The notes beneath the pieces are model-generated. The model was given only the letters and a program-made list of their open reading frames with translations. It was not told the origin of the DNA and made no database searches. Below are positions 1 to 6,068 of a DNA stretch of 7,544 bases, piece by piece. Position 1 is the stretch's first letter. Every line of letters starts with the position of its first letter. The position numbers and the translations under genes are program-made. This stretch comes from an uncultured Bacilli bacterium (lineage in GTDB: Bacteria; Bacillota_I; Bacilli_A; RF39; UBA660), in the NCBI GenBank assembly GCA_944331725.1, contig CALVJE010000054.1, forward strand, positions 1 to 7,544, read 5' to 3'.

Positions 1-1845
1 ACTGGTAAAGAGGGTGTTCGTCCTACTATTTATAAACTTGGTGGTAAAGAGTGGGAGAAAGTAAAAGCACGCGTTAAAAGTAAAGTCCAAGATATGGCTA
101 ATGACTTGTTAAGAGTTCAAGCAGAAAGAGAAAGACAAAAGGGTTTTGCTTTTTCTCCTGATAATGAGTTACAAAAAGAGTTTGAAGATGCATTTCCTTA
201 TGTTGCAACAAATGACCAGTTACTTGCTACTAAACAGATAAAAGAAGATATGGAAAAGGTTTCTCCTATGGATAGATTATTAGTAGGTGATGTTGGTTTT
301 GGTAAGACAGAAGTTGCTTTTAGGGCAGCCTTTAAAGCGATTATGGATAATAAGCAAGTATTACTTTTATGTCCAACAACTATTCTTTCTAGTCAACATT
401 ATAAGAATGCTCTTGAAAGATTTAAAGATTTTCCTGTTAATATTGGTCTTTTAAATAGATTTACTAGTCCAAGAGAACGTAATAGAATCATTGAAGAGTT
501 AAGAGAAGGAACAATAGATTTTGTTATTGGTACACATAGAATACTTAGTGATGATATTAAACCTAAAGATTTAGGATTATTAATTATAGATGAAGAGCAG
601 AGATTTGGAGTTAAACATAAAGAAAAGTTAAAACAATATAAGAGTACTGTTGATGTTTTAACTTTAACGGCTACACCAATTCCAAGAACTTTACAAATGT
701 CTATTGCAGGTATTAGAAGTTTATCTTTAATAGAGACTCCACCAAGAGATAGATATCCTATTCAGACTTATGTTATTGGTTATAATAAACAGCTTGTTAA
801 AGAAGCGATTATGAAAGAGATGTCTCGTGACGGACAGGTATTTCTATTATTTAATAATGTTGAAAATATCGAACAAGAAGTAATGGAGATAGAGAATCTT
901 GTTCCTAGTGCTAGGGTTATTTATGCTCACGGTAGGATGGATAAGACTAAGATTGAAGATGTAATGCAACAATTTATTGATCACGAAGCGGATGTTTTAG
1001 TGTGTACAACCATAATAGAGACTGGTATAGATATTCCTAATGTTAATACGTTAATTATTTTAGATGCGGATAGATTTGGTCTTGCTCAGTTATATCAGAT
1101 AAGAGGTAGAGTTGGCCGTAGTAATAAAATAGCTTACTGTTACTTAATGTATCAAGAGCATAAAGTATTAACTGAGACTGCTGAAAAACGTTTAAAAGTT
1201 ATTAAAGAGTTTACTGAATTAGGTAGTGGTTTTTCTATTGCAACTCGTGATTTATCTATTAGAGGAGCAGGAGATATTTTAGGTAGTAAACAAGCTGGTT
1301 TTATTGATAGTGTTGGTATTGACCTTTATTTAAAGATGCTTAATGAAGAGGTAGAGCGTCTTAAAGGTAATGTTGTAGAAGAAGAACAAGAGGAAGAGAC
1401 TAATAAGACATTACTTAATGTATCTACTCATATTAGTGATGATTATGTAACTGATGATGACTTGAAGATTATGATTCATAGAATGATTAATGAGATAGAT
1501 AGTAAAGAAAAACTTCAAGAAGTTAGAAGTGATTTAGAAGATAGATTTGGTAAACTTAATGAAGATATTATTATCTATATGTATGAAGAGTGGTTTGAGA
1601 AACTTGTTAAGCAAGTCGGTGTTACTAAAGTTAGTGAAACTAAAAATACTATTGAACTTTACTTTGATAAAGAATCTACTAGTAAGTTAAATACAGAAGA
1701 TTTATTTATGAATGCTTATCAGATTACACCTATGTTTAGATTTAAGAGTAGAGAAAGTGATTTAACTATTATCTTAGATATTGTTAAGTTAGAGAAACAT
1801 CCTATCTATTATTTAGTTGCTTTGTTATCTAGTATGGTAAGTTAA
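1..1845 (+). CDS. mfd: Transcription-repair coupling factor Mfd, C-terminal half (5' end outside window)
   Basis: Mfd is an ATP-driven DNA translocase that removes RNA polymerase stalled at DNA lesions and recruits the UvrABC excision machinery. The frame is open from base 1, so the ATG at 94 is internal and not the start. The first 30 or so residues (YKLGGKEWEKVKARVK) match the RNA-polymerase-interaction end and linker that precede the translocase. Numbering from base 1, the superfamily 2 motifs follow in order: Walker A GDVGFGKT at 96-103, DEEQ box at 197-200, TATPIPRTL at 223-231, TTIIETGID at about 336-344, and QIRGRVGRS at about 366-374. A TRCF-type C-terminal domain follows to residue 614. 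About half of a roughly 1150-residue protein is present. No frameshift or missing motif is seen. No terminator is visible after the gene, so some read-through into the next gene is likely. Identification is secure; the missing N-terminal UvrB-like part is inferred. Confidence 0.97.
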   Translation, partial: TGKEGVRPTIYKLGGKEWEKVKARVKSKVQDMANDLLRVQAERERQKGFAFSPDNELQKEFEDAFPYVATNDQLLATKQIKEDMEKVSPMDRLLVGDVGFGKTEVAFRAAFKAIMDNKQVLLLCPTTILSSQHYKNALERFKDFPVNIGLLNRFTSPRERNRIIEELREGTIDFVIGTHRILSDDIKPKDLGLLIIDEEQRFGVKHKEKLKQYKSTVDVLTLTATPIPRTLQMSIAGIRSLSLIETPPRDRYPIQTYVIGYNKQLVKEAIMKEMSRDGQVFLLFNNVENIEQEVMEIENLVPSARVIYAHGRMDKTKIEDVMQQFIDHEADVLVCTTIIETGIDIPNVNTLIILDADRFGLAQLYQIRGRVGRSNKIAYCYLMYQEHKVLTETAEKRLKVIKEFTELGSGFSIATRDLSIRGAGDILGSKQAGFIDSVGIDLYLKMLNEEVERLKGNVVEEEQEEETNKTLLNVSTHISDDYVTDDDLKIMIHRMINEIDSKEKLQEVRSDLEDRFGKLNEDIIIYMYEEWFEKLVKQVGVTKVSETKNTIELYFDKESTSKLNTEDLFMNAYQITPMFRFKSRESDLTIILDIVKLEKHPIYYLVALLSSMVS

Positions 1846-1908
1846 GTTTTCTTTATATATTTAATAAAATAATGTATTATATGTGGCAAATGAAGGGAGA
1901 AATTTTAT

Positions 1909-2514
1909 ATGTCATGGTTAATGTATGATGTTGATTCTGATTATAGAGGAAAGTTTGAGAATGTAGAAATAGAATTGGTTAATAATGGTTTTAATAAAAT
2001 TAATTTAGAATGTGATGATAATTATGCAATTTATTATAATGATGAAACAAAAGCGCTTTGTTCTGTTGAATATTATGAAGGAAGAACAGTTTGTATTTTA
2101 GATAGTGCTTTATGGACAGAGCAATTATGTTTACCAAGTATTGATTTATTGCCTGGAATTATGTTTTTAATTAAAAGAAGAAATAAGATTCATAGAGACC
2201 TTAGATTACTTCATCTTGAAGTACTACCTATTATTTCTCATAGTGAAAGGGATAAGATATTAAATAGTTCAGTTGAAGATTTAGATACTTATATAGAAAA
2301 GAGTCTTGAAGAAGGTAATGCATTATTAGGAATGATTAATTTTAATACTAGTATTCTTAATAGTGTTAAAGAAAAAGAAAAAAGGATAAAATTATCAAGA
2401 TTAGAACAAATGCCTACTGAAATACAAGAATTAGTTGCAGAACTAAAAGAAAAGACAGAAAGTGCAGACGATAATGATAAAGGGATAGCATATAAATTAG
2501 AGAGCAAGAAGTAA
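1909..2514 (+). CDS. Hypothetical protein, 201 aa, unrecognised family
   Basis: I do not recognise this protein. The ATG at 1909 has a good Shine-Dalgarno, GAAGGGAGA at 1892-1900, with an 8-base spacer, so the start is well supported. The N-terminal 75 residues look like alternating beta strands and contain four cysteines (35, 51, 62, 74) without a CxxC arrangement. Residues 77-110 are a mixed hydrophobic and basic segment (LPGIMFLIKRRNKI) that is too charged to be a membrane helix. From about residue 112 to 185 the chain is Lys/Glu-rich and probably helical, possibly coiled coil, with a polar tail. There is no signal peptide, so it is probably cytoplasmic. It lies 63 bases after mfd with no terminator between, which suggests at least partial co-transcription. 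Codon use matches its neighbours, so transfer is not indicated. A link to Mfd or to sporulation would be guesswork. Confidence 0.8.
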   Translation: MSWLMYDVDSDYRGKFENVEIELVNNGFNKINLECDDNYAIYYNDETKALCSVEYYEGRTVCILDSALWTEQLCLPSIDLLPGIMFLIKRRNKIHRDLRLLHLEVLPIISHSERDKILNSSVEDLDTYIEKSLEEGNALLGMINFNTSILNSVKEKEKRIKLSRLEQMPTEIQELVAELKEKTESADDNDKGIAYKLESKK

Positions 2515-2529
2515 AGCTCTTTTTCTTTT
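2499..2529 (+). terminator. Weak intrinsic terminator overlapping the stop of the 1909-2514 gene
   Basis: AGAGC at 2501-2505 pairs with GCTCT at 2516-2520. The stem can be extended by a G-U pair and an A-U pair (2499-2500 with 2521-2522). The loop is 10 bases and the T-rich tract TTTTTCTTTT follows at 2520-2529. The stem is short and the 5' arm lies inside the coding end, so it may be only partly efficient. The promoter of the next gene begins six bases after the tract. Confidence 0.45.
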
Positions 2530-2534
2530 GTCTC

Positions 2535-2563
2535 TTGACTAAAATCCTTTATCTTCTTATACT
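2535..2563 (+). promoter_or_regulatory. Sigma-A-type promoter of the 2584-3222 gene
   Basis: A -35 box TTGACT (2535-2540, 5 of 6 to consensus) and a -10 box TATACT (2558-2563, 5 of 6) are separated by exactly 17 bases. Transcription would begin near 2570, giving a leader of only about 14 bases. This is one of the best promoter matches in the window and makes the downstream gene an independent transcription unit. Confidence 0.7.
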
Positions 2564-2583
2564 TATTAGTAGAATTGGAGGCT

Positions 2584-3222
2584 ATGAAAACTGTGGTTAA
2601 AGAGGATATTTTAAAACAGCATAAACAAATATTAATGACAGCAGGATTAGAACTTGCTACTAATAATACTAATTCTTTAATAGAAGATGATATTATTAAT
2701 GGAGTTATTGAAGTACCACTTGAAGCGATGGATACAGTTAAACAAAGAGTTCTTAATATTGCAAAAAATAATAGTTTGGTTTTAGATAGCGATAAGTTTA
2801 ATGAAGTTTTAACTAGTTATAAAGATGAATTAAAGAAAGAGTTTAGAAATATTTTTAAGAAACGGATAAAACTAATAGAAGATAATTATTCTAAAATTAA
2901 TGATGATAAGCCAATGGAGTTAATTAAAAATTTAAAGAAAGAGTTAGTTAAGTTTAATAAAGAAACGAAAAAAGAAGAGAAACAAGTTCTTACTAGTCTT
3001 GTTAAAGAAAAAATTATAAGTAATTTAGATTTAATAGTAAAAGAAGATAATACTACTTTTAAGAAAGATGCTACTAAGTTTTTACAAACTACTTATGTTA
3101 AACAGATAATAGAGACTGTTGATATGAAAATATTAGTTAAAGATACTATACTTCTTAATAGTTTAAAAGAACAGATAGAAAGGTTTGTTTTTACGATGGA
3201 AAATTCTCATTTATTTGATTAA
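2584..3222 (+). CDS. Hypothetical Lys/Glu-rich helical protein, 212 aa, unrecognised
   Basis: I do not recognise this protein. It is highly charged and very likely all-helical: it has no cysteine or tryptophan, only two glycines and two prolines, and many KE-rich stretches (residues about 78-160). No signal peptide or membrane segment is present, so it should be a soluble cytoplasmic protein, perhaps a helical bundle or coiled coil. The start is uncertain by a few residues. An in-frame TTG at 2575 lies within the Shine-Dalgarno itself (TTGGAGG), so it is unlikely. The ATG at 2584 is chosen although only two bases separate it from GGAGG (2577-2581). GTG at 2593 would give an 11-base spacer and remove three residues. 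It has its own sigma-A-like promoter and a clear terminator, so it is monocistronic. Codon use is like its neighbours. The position between mfd and spoVT gives no functional clue by itself. Confidence 0.8.
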   Translation: MKTVVKEDILKQHKQILMTAGLELATNNTNSLIEDDIINGVIEVPLEAMDTVKQRVLNIAKNNSLVLDSDKFNEVLTSYKDELKKEFRNIFKKRIKLIEDNYSKINDDKPMELIKNLKKELVKFNKETKKEEKQVLTSLVKEKIISNLDLIVKEDNTTFKKDATKFLQTTYVKQIIETVDMKILVKDTILLNSLKEQIERFVFTMENSHLFD

Positions 3223-3237
3223 ATGAGTCTTTTTTTT
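3206..3237 (+). terminator. Intrinsic terminator after the 2584-3222 gene
   Basis: A perfect 8-bp inverted repeat, CTCATTTA (3206-3213) and TAAATGAG (3220-3227), encloses a 6-base loop and is followed by TC and eight T residues ending at 3237. The stop codon TAA lies inside the 3' arm. The structure separates the hypothetical gene from spoVT. Confidence 0.8.
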
Positions 3238-3374
3238 GTGCTTTTTGTTAACTGGAAATAATTACCAAGGAAAAAAACTACTTCTTCCGTATATAATATC
3301 ATTAGATACATTATTTTTATAGTATAAAATTGGGCAATAATTGAAATAATACTACTGTAAAGGAAGGAGCATTT

Positions 3375-3914
3375 ATGAAGACAACAGGCGTAGTAAGAAG
3401 AGTTGATGATTTAGGAAGAATTGTTATTCCTAAAGATATTAGAAAATCTCTTAGAATTAGAGATGGTGAATCATTAGAATTTTTTGTTGATAAAGAGACA
3501 ATTAGTTTAAAGAAATTTTCTACAAGTGCAGATTTAAGTGAGATGGCGCAGTCTTTACTTGATACTATTCATAAGACTATTAGTAAGAGTATTTTTGTTA
3601 CTGATAGAGATAAAGTAGTAGCAGGTAGTGGAAAGTTAAAAAAAGAATTTTGTGGATATAATATTTCTACTAGATTAGAAGAGAGTCTTTTTGAAACAGA
3701 AGGACTAATTAAAAGTTCTGGTTTAGTAGAAGAACTTGTAGATAATAAAAGTAAGGGTGTTGAATATAAATATATACTTAGTCCAATTTTGTCTGATAGT
3801 GAAACTATAGGATTAGTATTAATGATTGTTGAAGAAGGTAAGAGTCTTAACGAAGAAGATGAGCATATTGTACAAATAATTGCTAATTTTCTATCAAAAT
3901 ATCTTGAAGATTAA
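3375..3914 (+). CDS. spoVT: Stage V sporulation protein T, AbrB-family transcription regulator
   Basis: SpoVT is a DNA-binding regulator which in Bacillus modulates late forespore (sigma-G) genes. Residues 1-50 form the AbrB/SpoVT swapped-hairpin DNA-binding domain, with the signature TGVVRRVDDLGRIVIPKDIR at 4-23 and LRIRDGESLEFFVD at 26-39. Residues about 55-179 form the GAF-like ligand-sensing domain that distinguishes SpoVT from the much shorter AbrB. The length of 179 residues is almost the same as the 178 of Bacillus subtilis SpoVT. The ATG is preceded by AGGAAGGAG at 3361-3369 with a 5-base spacer. Order after mfd agrees with Bacillus, except that two unknown genes intervene. The upstream 137 bases lack a convincing sigma-A promoter; control by a sporulation sigma factor is possible but not shown. 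Presence of SpoVT suggests, but does not prove, that the organism sporulates, since SpoVT-like regulators may persist in non-sporing relatives. Confidence 0.93.
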   Translation: MKTTGVVRRVDDLGRIVIPKDIRKSLRIRDGESLEFFVDKETISLKKFSTSADLSEMAQSLLDTIHKTISKSIFVTDRDKVVAGSGKLKKEFCGYNISTRLEESLFETEGLIKSSGLVEELVDNKSKGVEYKYILSPILSDSETIGLVLMIVEEGKSLNEEDEHIVQIIANFLSKYLED

Positions 3915-3932
3915 TTTCTCTTGTGTTAGAAT
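3904..3932 (+). promoter_or_regulatory. Sigma-A-type promoter of the metS T-box transcript
   Basis: TTGAAG (3904-3909, 4 of 6) lies in the last codons of spoVT. An extended -10, TG-T-TAGAAT (3924-3932, hexamer 5 of 6), follows with a 17-base spacer. Initiation near 3939 would place the transcript start just before the first paired base of T-box stem I at 3943, which supports the call. Confidence 0.65.
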
Positions 3933-3941
3933 ATCGTTATT

Positions 3942-4163
3942 AAAAGTTGTGATGAAGAGTCTTATAAATTCTAGTTATAGAGAGTTCTTGGTTGGTGGAA
4001 AAGAAACAAAGATTTTATAAGATATGGCTTCTGAACTTTCATATTGATATGTAAGTATGAACGTGCTAAGCGTTAATTAGAATGAGTGTACAAGATTTAT
4101 TGTAAAGAAAGGTGGTACCACGGAGTTTTTCGTCCTTTCGTTATGATAAATCTTTTTATTTTT
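3942..4163 (+). promoter_or_regulatory. T-box leader (methionine specifier) controlling metS
   Basis: This leader senses uncharged tRNA-Met. Stem I: AAAGTT (3943-3948) pairs with AACTTT (4034-4039), GAAG (3954-3957) with CTTC (4028-4031), and TCTTATAAA (3960-3968) with TTTATAAGA (4014-4022). The specifier loop left between the last two helices contains ATG at 4024-4026, the Met codon. The conserved distal motifs AGAGAG (3980-3985) and GGTTGGTGGAAA (3990-4001) are present. Shorter helices follow: TCATA/TATGA (4039-4060) and AACG/CGTT (4060-4074). The T-box sequence AAAGGTGGTACCACGG is at 4108-4123. The antiterminator is AAAGG (4108-4112) with CCTTT (4134-4138), a 7-base bulge TGGTACC, and ACG with CGT. 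The bulge TGGT is complementary to an ACCA tRNA end, fitting discriminator A. The helix continues to 4092/4154 with one mismatch and is followed by a T-rich tract to 4163. Whether the platform stops transcription or masks the ribosome site is discussed under findings. Confidence 0.93.
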
Positions 4164-4178
4164 AAGGAGGAGATATTA

Positions 4179-5717
4179 ATGGAAAAATATTATATTACAA
4201 CTGCTATAAGTTATACTTCTGGTAAGCCTCATATTGGTAATACTTATGAAGTTATTTTAGCTGATGCTATTGCAAGATATAAGAGAAGTAAGGGGTATGA
4301 TGTTTATTTTCAAACTGGTACTGATGAACACGGTTTAAAAATAGAAACTAAAGCTAAAGAAGCAGGAGTTAGTCCTCAAGAGTTTGTTGATTCTATTGCA
4401 AATCAAATAAAAAGAATTTGGAATTTGATGGATACTAGTTATGATAATTTTGTTAGGACTACTGATAAACATCACGAAGAAGTTGTACAAAAAATATTTA
4501 ATAAGCTTTATGAACAAGGAGATATTTATAAAGGGGAATATGAAGGTTTGTACTGTGTTCCTTGTGAGTCTTTTTTTACTGATAGTCAATTAGTAGATGG
4601 TAAATGTCCTGATTGTGGTAGAGAAGTACAAAAACAAAAAGAAGAAGCTTATTTCTTTAAAATGAGTAAATATCAAGATAGGCTTTTAAAATATATTGAA
4701 GATCATCCTAACTTTATAGAACCTGAATCTAGAAAAAATGAAATGATTAATAATTTCTTGAAACCTGGTTTACAAGATTTATGTGTTACTAGAACTACTT
4801 TTAAATGGAGTATACCTGTTACTTTTGATCCTAAACATGTTATTTATGTATGGATTGATGCATTAACAAATTATATTACTTTTATAGGATATGATCCTGA
4901 TGGTAGTAGTGACTTGTTTAAAAAACTTTGGCCAGCTGACTTACACTTAATTGGAAAAGATATACTTCGTTTTCATACTATTTATTGGCCTATTATATTA
5001 ATGGCTTTAGATTTACCTTTGCCTAAGAGAATATTTGGTCATCCTTGGTTACTTACTGATAATGATAAAATGAGTAAAAGTAAAGGTAATGTTATATATG
5101 CAGATGATTTAGTAGAGTTATTTGGTGTAGATGCAATTAGATATTATTTACTTAAAGAAATTCCTTATGCTAATGATGGTAATTTAACTTATGAGTTACT
5201 TATAGATATAATAAATAGTGATCTTGCAAATACTTTAGGTAATTTAGTACAACGTACTATTAGTATGGCCAATAAATATTTTGGTGGTGTTGTTACTAAT
5301 AAAAGATGTTATGAAGAGATAGATAATGAATTTATTAGTAAAATTAATTCTTTAGATAAAAATATTTCTAAAGAAATGGATAAACTTTCTGTTTCTTCTG
5401 CTTTAGATTGTATTATTGAAGTTTTAAGAGCTAGTAACAAATATATAGATGAAACTACTCCTTGGGTTCTTGCTAAAGATGAGAATATGAAGGATAGATT
5501 AGAGACTGTCTTATATAATTTACTTGAATCTATTAGAGTATGTTCTATTAATCTTTCGTTTGCAATACCTTCTACATCTAAAGAGATTTTAAGACAGATT
5601 AATAATACTAAAGAAGATAATAGTTATTTAGATGATAATAAATATGAAGTAAATAGTCCTGAAATTTTATTTGAACGTATTGATAAAGAAAAGTTTTTAA
5701 ATGAACATAATTTGTAA
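4179..5717 (+). CDS. metS: Methionyl-tRNA synthetase (short form, 512 aa)
   Basis: This class I aminoacyl-tRNA synthetase joins methionine to tRNA-Met in the cytoplasm. The start is ATG 4179, with AAGGAGG at 4164-4170 and an 8-base spacer; the frame stays open upstream to 4086, but that part is the T-box leader and is not protein. The Rossmann catalytic domain has the HIGH-type motif as HIGN at residues 18-21 and KMSKS at 297-301. In the connective domain, four cysteines (126, 129, 143, 146; CVPC and CPDC) can bind one zinc ion; the Bacillus subtilis enzyme lacks these cysteines. The helical anticodon-binding domain occupies about 340-490. The protein ends at 512 residues and lacks the C-terminal Trbp111-like tRNA-binding domain of the roughly 660-residue Bacillus enzyme, as in Mycoplasma. 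No frameshift is seen. A terminator follows, so the gene is probably transcribed alone under T-box control. Confidence 0.97.
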   Translation: MEKYYITTAISYTSGKPHIGNTYEVILADAIARYKRSKGYDVYFQTGTDEHGLKIETKAKEAGVSPQEFVDSIANQIKRIWNLMDTSYDNFVRTTDKHHEEVVQKIFNKLYEQGDIYKGEYEGLYCVPCESFFTDSQLVDGKCPDCGREVQKQKEEAYFFKMSKYQDRLLKYIEDHPNFIEPESRKNEMINNFLKPGLQDLCVTRTTFKWSIPVTFDPKHVIYVWIDALTNYITFIGYDPDGSSDLFKKLWPADLHLIGKDILRFHTIYWPIILMALDLPLPKRIFGHPWLLTDNDKMSKSKGNVIYADDLVELFGVDAIRYYLLKEIPYANDGNLTYELLIDIINSDLANTLGNLVQRTISMANKYFGGVVTNKRCYEEIDNEFISKINSLDKNISKEMDKLSVSSALDCIIEVLRASNKYIDETTPWVLAKDENMKDRLETVLYNLLESIRVCSINLSFAIPSTSKEILRQINNTKEDNSYLDDNKYEVNSPEILFERIDKEKFLNEHNL

Positions 5718-5743
5718 AATTTCTTGTAAAGTAGAGAAAAATT

Positions 5744-5774
5744 GAGATTAATTTAATTGTAATCTCTTTTTTTT
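5744..5774 (+). terminator. Intrinsic terminator after metS
   Basis: GAGATTA (5744-5750) pairs perfectly with TAATCTC (5760-5766) across a 9-base A+T-rich loop, and eight T residues follow at 5767-5774. It ends the metS transcript 27 bases after the stop codon. Its 3' arm contains part of the -35 box of the next promoter. Confidence 0.8.
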
Positions 5775-5784
5775 ATGTTATAGT
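5757..5784 (+). promoter_or_regulatory. Sigma-A-type promoter of the small membrane protein gene
   Basis: TTGTAA (5757-5762, 4 of 6) and an extended -10, TG-T-TATAGT (5776-5784, hexamer 5 of 6), are separated by 16 bases. The -35 box overlaps the 3' arm of the metS terminator. Initiation near 5791 would leave a leader of about 40 bases. Confidence 0.55.
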
Positions 5785-5829
5785 GAAAGAGTGGTAAGGT
5801 AGTATTAAGCAGTGAGAAAGGAAAATGAT

Positions 5830-6012
5830 ATGCCTAAAATATTTGGTGTAGAAATTGATAGTATAATGTTTTACTTGCTGTATTTAATATTATTAGTCTT
5901 TGTAATTGTTGAACATAATGTGATTGATATTATTTACTTTTTTACTTTAACTATCTATTTAATTAGACTCTTTATTATAAAGAGAAAAAAGAAGAAAAAA
6001 TCTTTGAATTAG
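5830..6012 (+). CDS. Small two-helix membrane protein, 60 aa, unrecognised
   Basis: I do not recognise this small protein. The preferred start is ATG 5830, with AAAGGA at 5817-5822 and a 7-base spacer; an in-frame GTG at 5812 would add six residues but overlaps its own potential ribosome site. Residues about 11-27 (SIMFYLLYLILLVFVIV) and 31-50 (a segment with IDIIYFF and LTIYLIRLFII) are two hydrophobic helices joined by a very short turn (EHN). The protein ends in a strongly basic tail, KRKKKKKSLN. By the positive-inside rule both ends should face the cytoplasm, giving a hairpin in the membrane. It has its own promoter and a terminator, which supports a real gene despite the small size. The gene sits between metS and tatD, a place normally without a gene in Bacillus. 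Function cannot be inferred: a toxin-like peptide, an anchor or a regulatory small protein are all possible. Confidence 0.68.
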   Translation: MPKIFGVEIDSIMFYLLYLILLVFVIVEHNVIDIIYFFTLTIYLIRLFIIKRKKKKKSLN

Positions 6013-6037
6013 TGTTGTTGCAAAGGTTTCTTTTTTT
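5998..6037 (+). terminator. Probable intrinsic terminator after the small membrane protein gene
   Basis: A 9-bp stem with one G-U pair forms between 5998-6006 (AAATCTTTG) and 6021-6029 (CAAAGGTTT). The loop is 14 bases and seven T residues follow at 6031-6037. The 5' arm includes the last codons of the small gene and its 3' arm holds part of the -35 box of the tatD promoter. Confidence 0.55.
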
Positions 6038-6046
6038 GTTTATAAT
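6018..6046 (+). promoter_or_regulatory. Sigma-A-type promoter of tatD
   Basis: TTGCAA (6018-6023, 4 of 6) and a perfect TATAAT (6041-6046) are 17 bases apart. Initiation would fall near 6053, directly before the Shine-Dalgarno AGGGAGG at 6054-6060, so the leader is only about 16 bases. A CAAAGG/CCTTTG inverted repeat (6021-6026, 6047-6052) flanks the -10 box; it could be incidental. Confidence 0.65.
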
Positions 6047-6068
6047 CCTTTGTAGGGAGGTATATTTT

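Noticed and set aside
1852..1880. Possible promoter before the 1909-2514 gene (TTTATA, 17 bases, TATTAT)
   Set aside because: Both boxes are weak and the gap is almost wholly A+T, where such matches are expected by chance.
2289..2507. 72-residue open frame on the - strand
   Set aside because: It lies wholly inside the 1909-2514 gene, has no ribosome site and is of low-complexity composition; it mirrors the opposite strand's codon bias.
4086..4178. N-terminal extension of MetRS by 31 residues from a GTG at 4086
   Set aside because: The segment is the T-box and antiterminator sequence, and a perfect Shine-Dalgarno stands before ATG 4179, where the family's sequence begins.
4335..4589. 84-residue open frame on the - strand inside metS
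   Set aside because: It is antisense to conserved MetRS sequence and has no ribosome site or family resemblance.
6021..6052. CAAAGG/CCTTTG inverted repeat as an operator around the tatD -10 box
   Set aside because: The arms are short and 20 bases apart; the left arm is explained by the terminator stem, and no regulator is suggested nearby.
6012..6068. 19-residue hydrophobic extension of TatD as a possible signal sequence
   Set aside because: It covers the tatD promoter and ribosome site, and the family begins at MFIDTHCHL.
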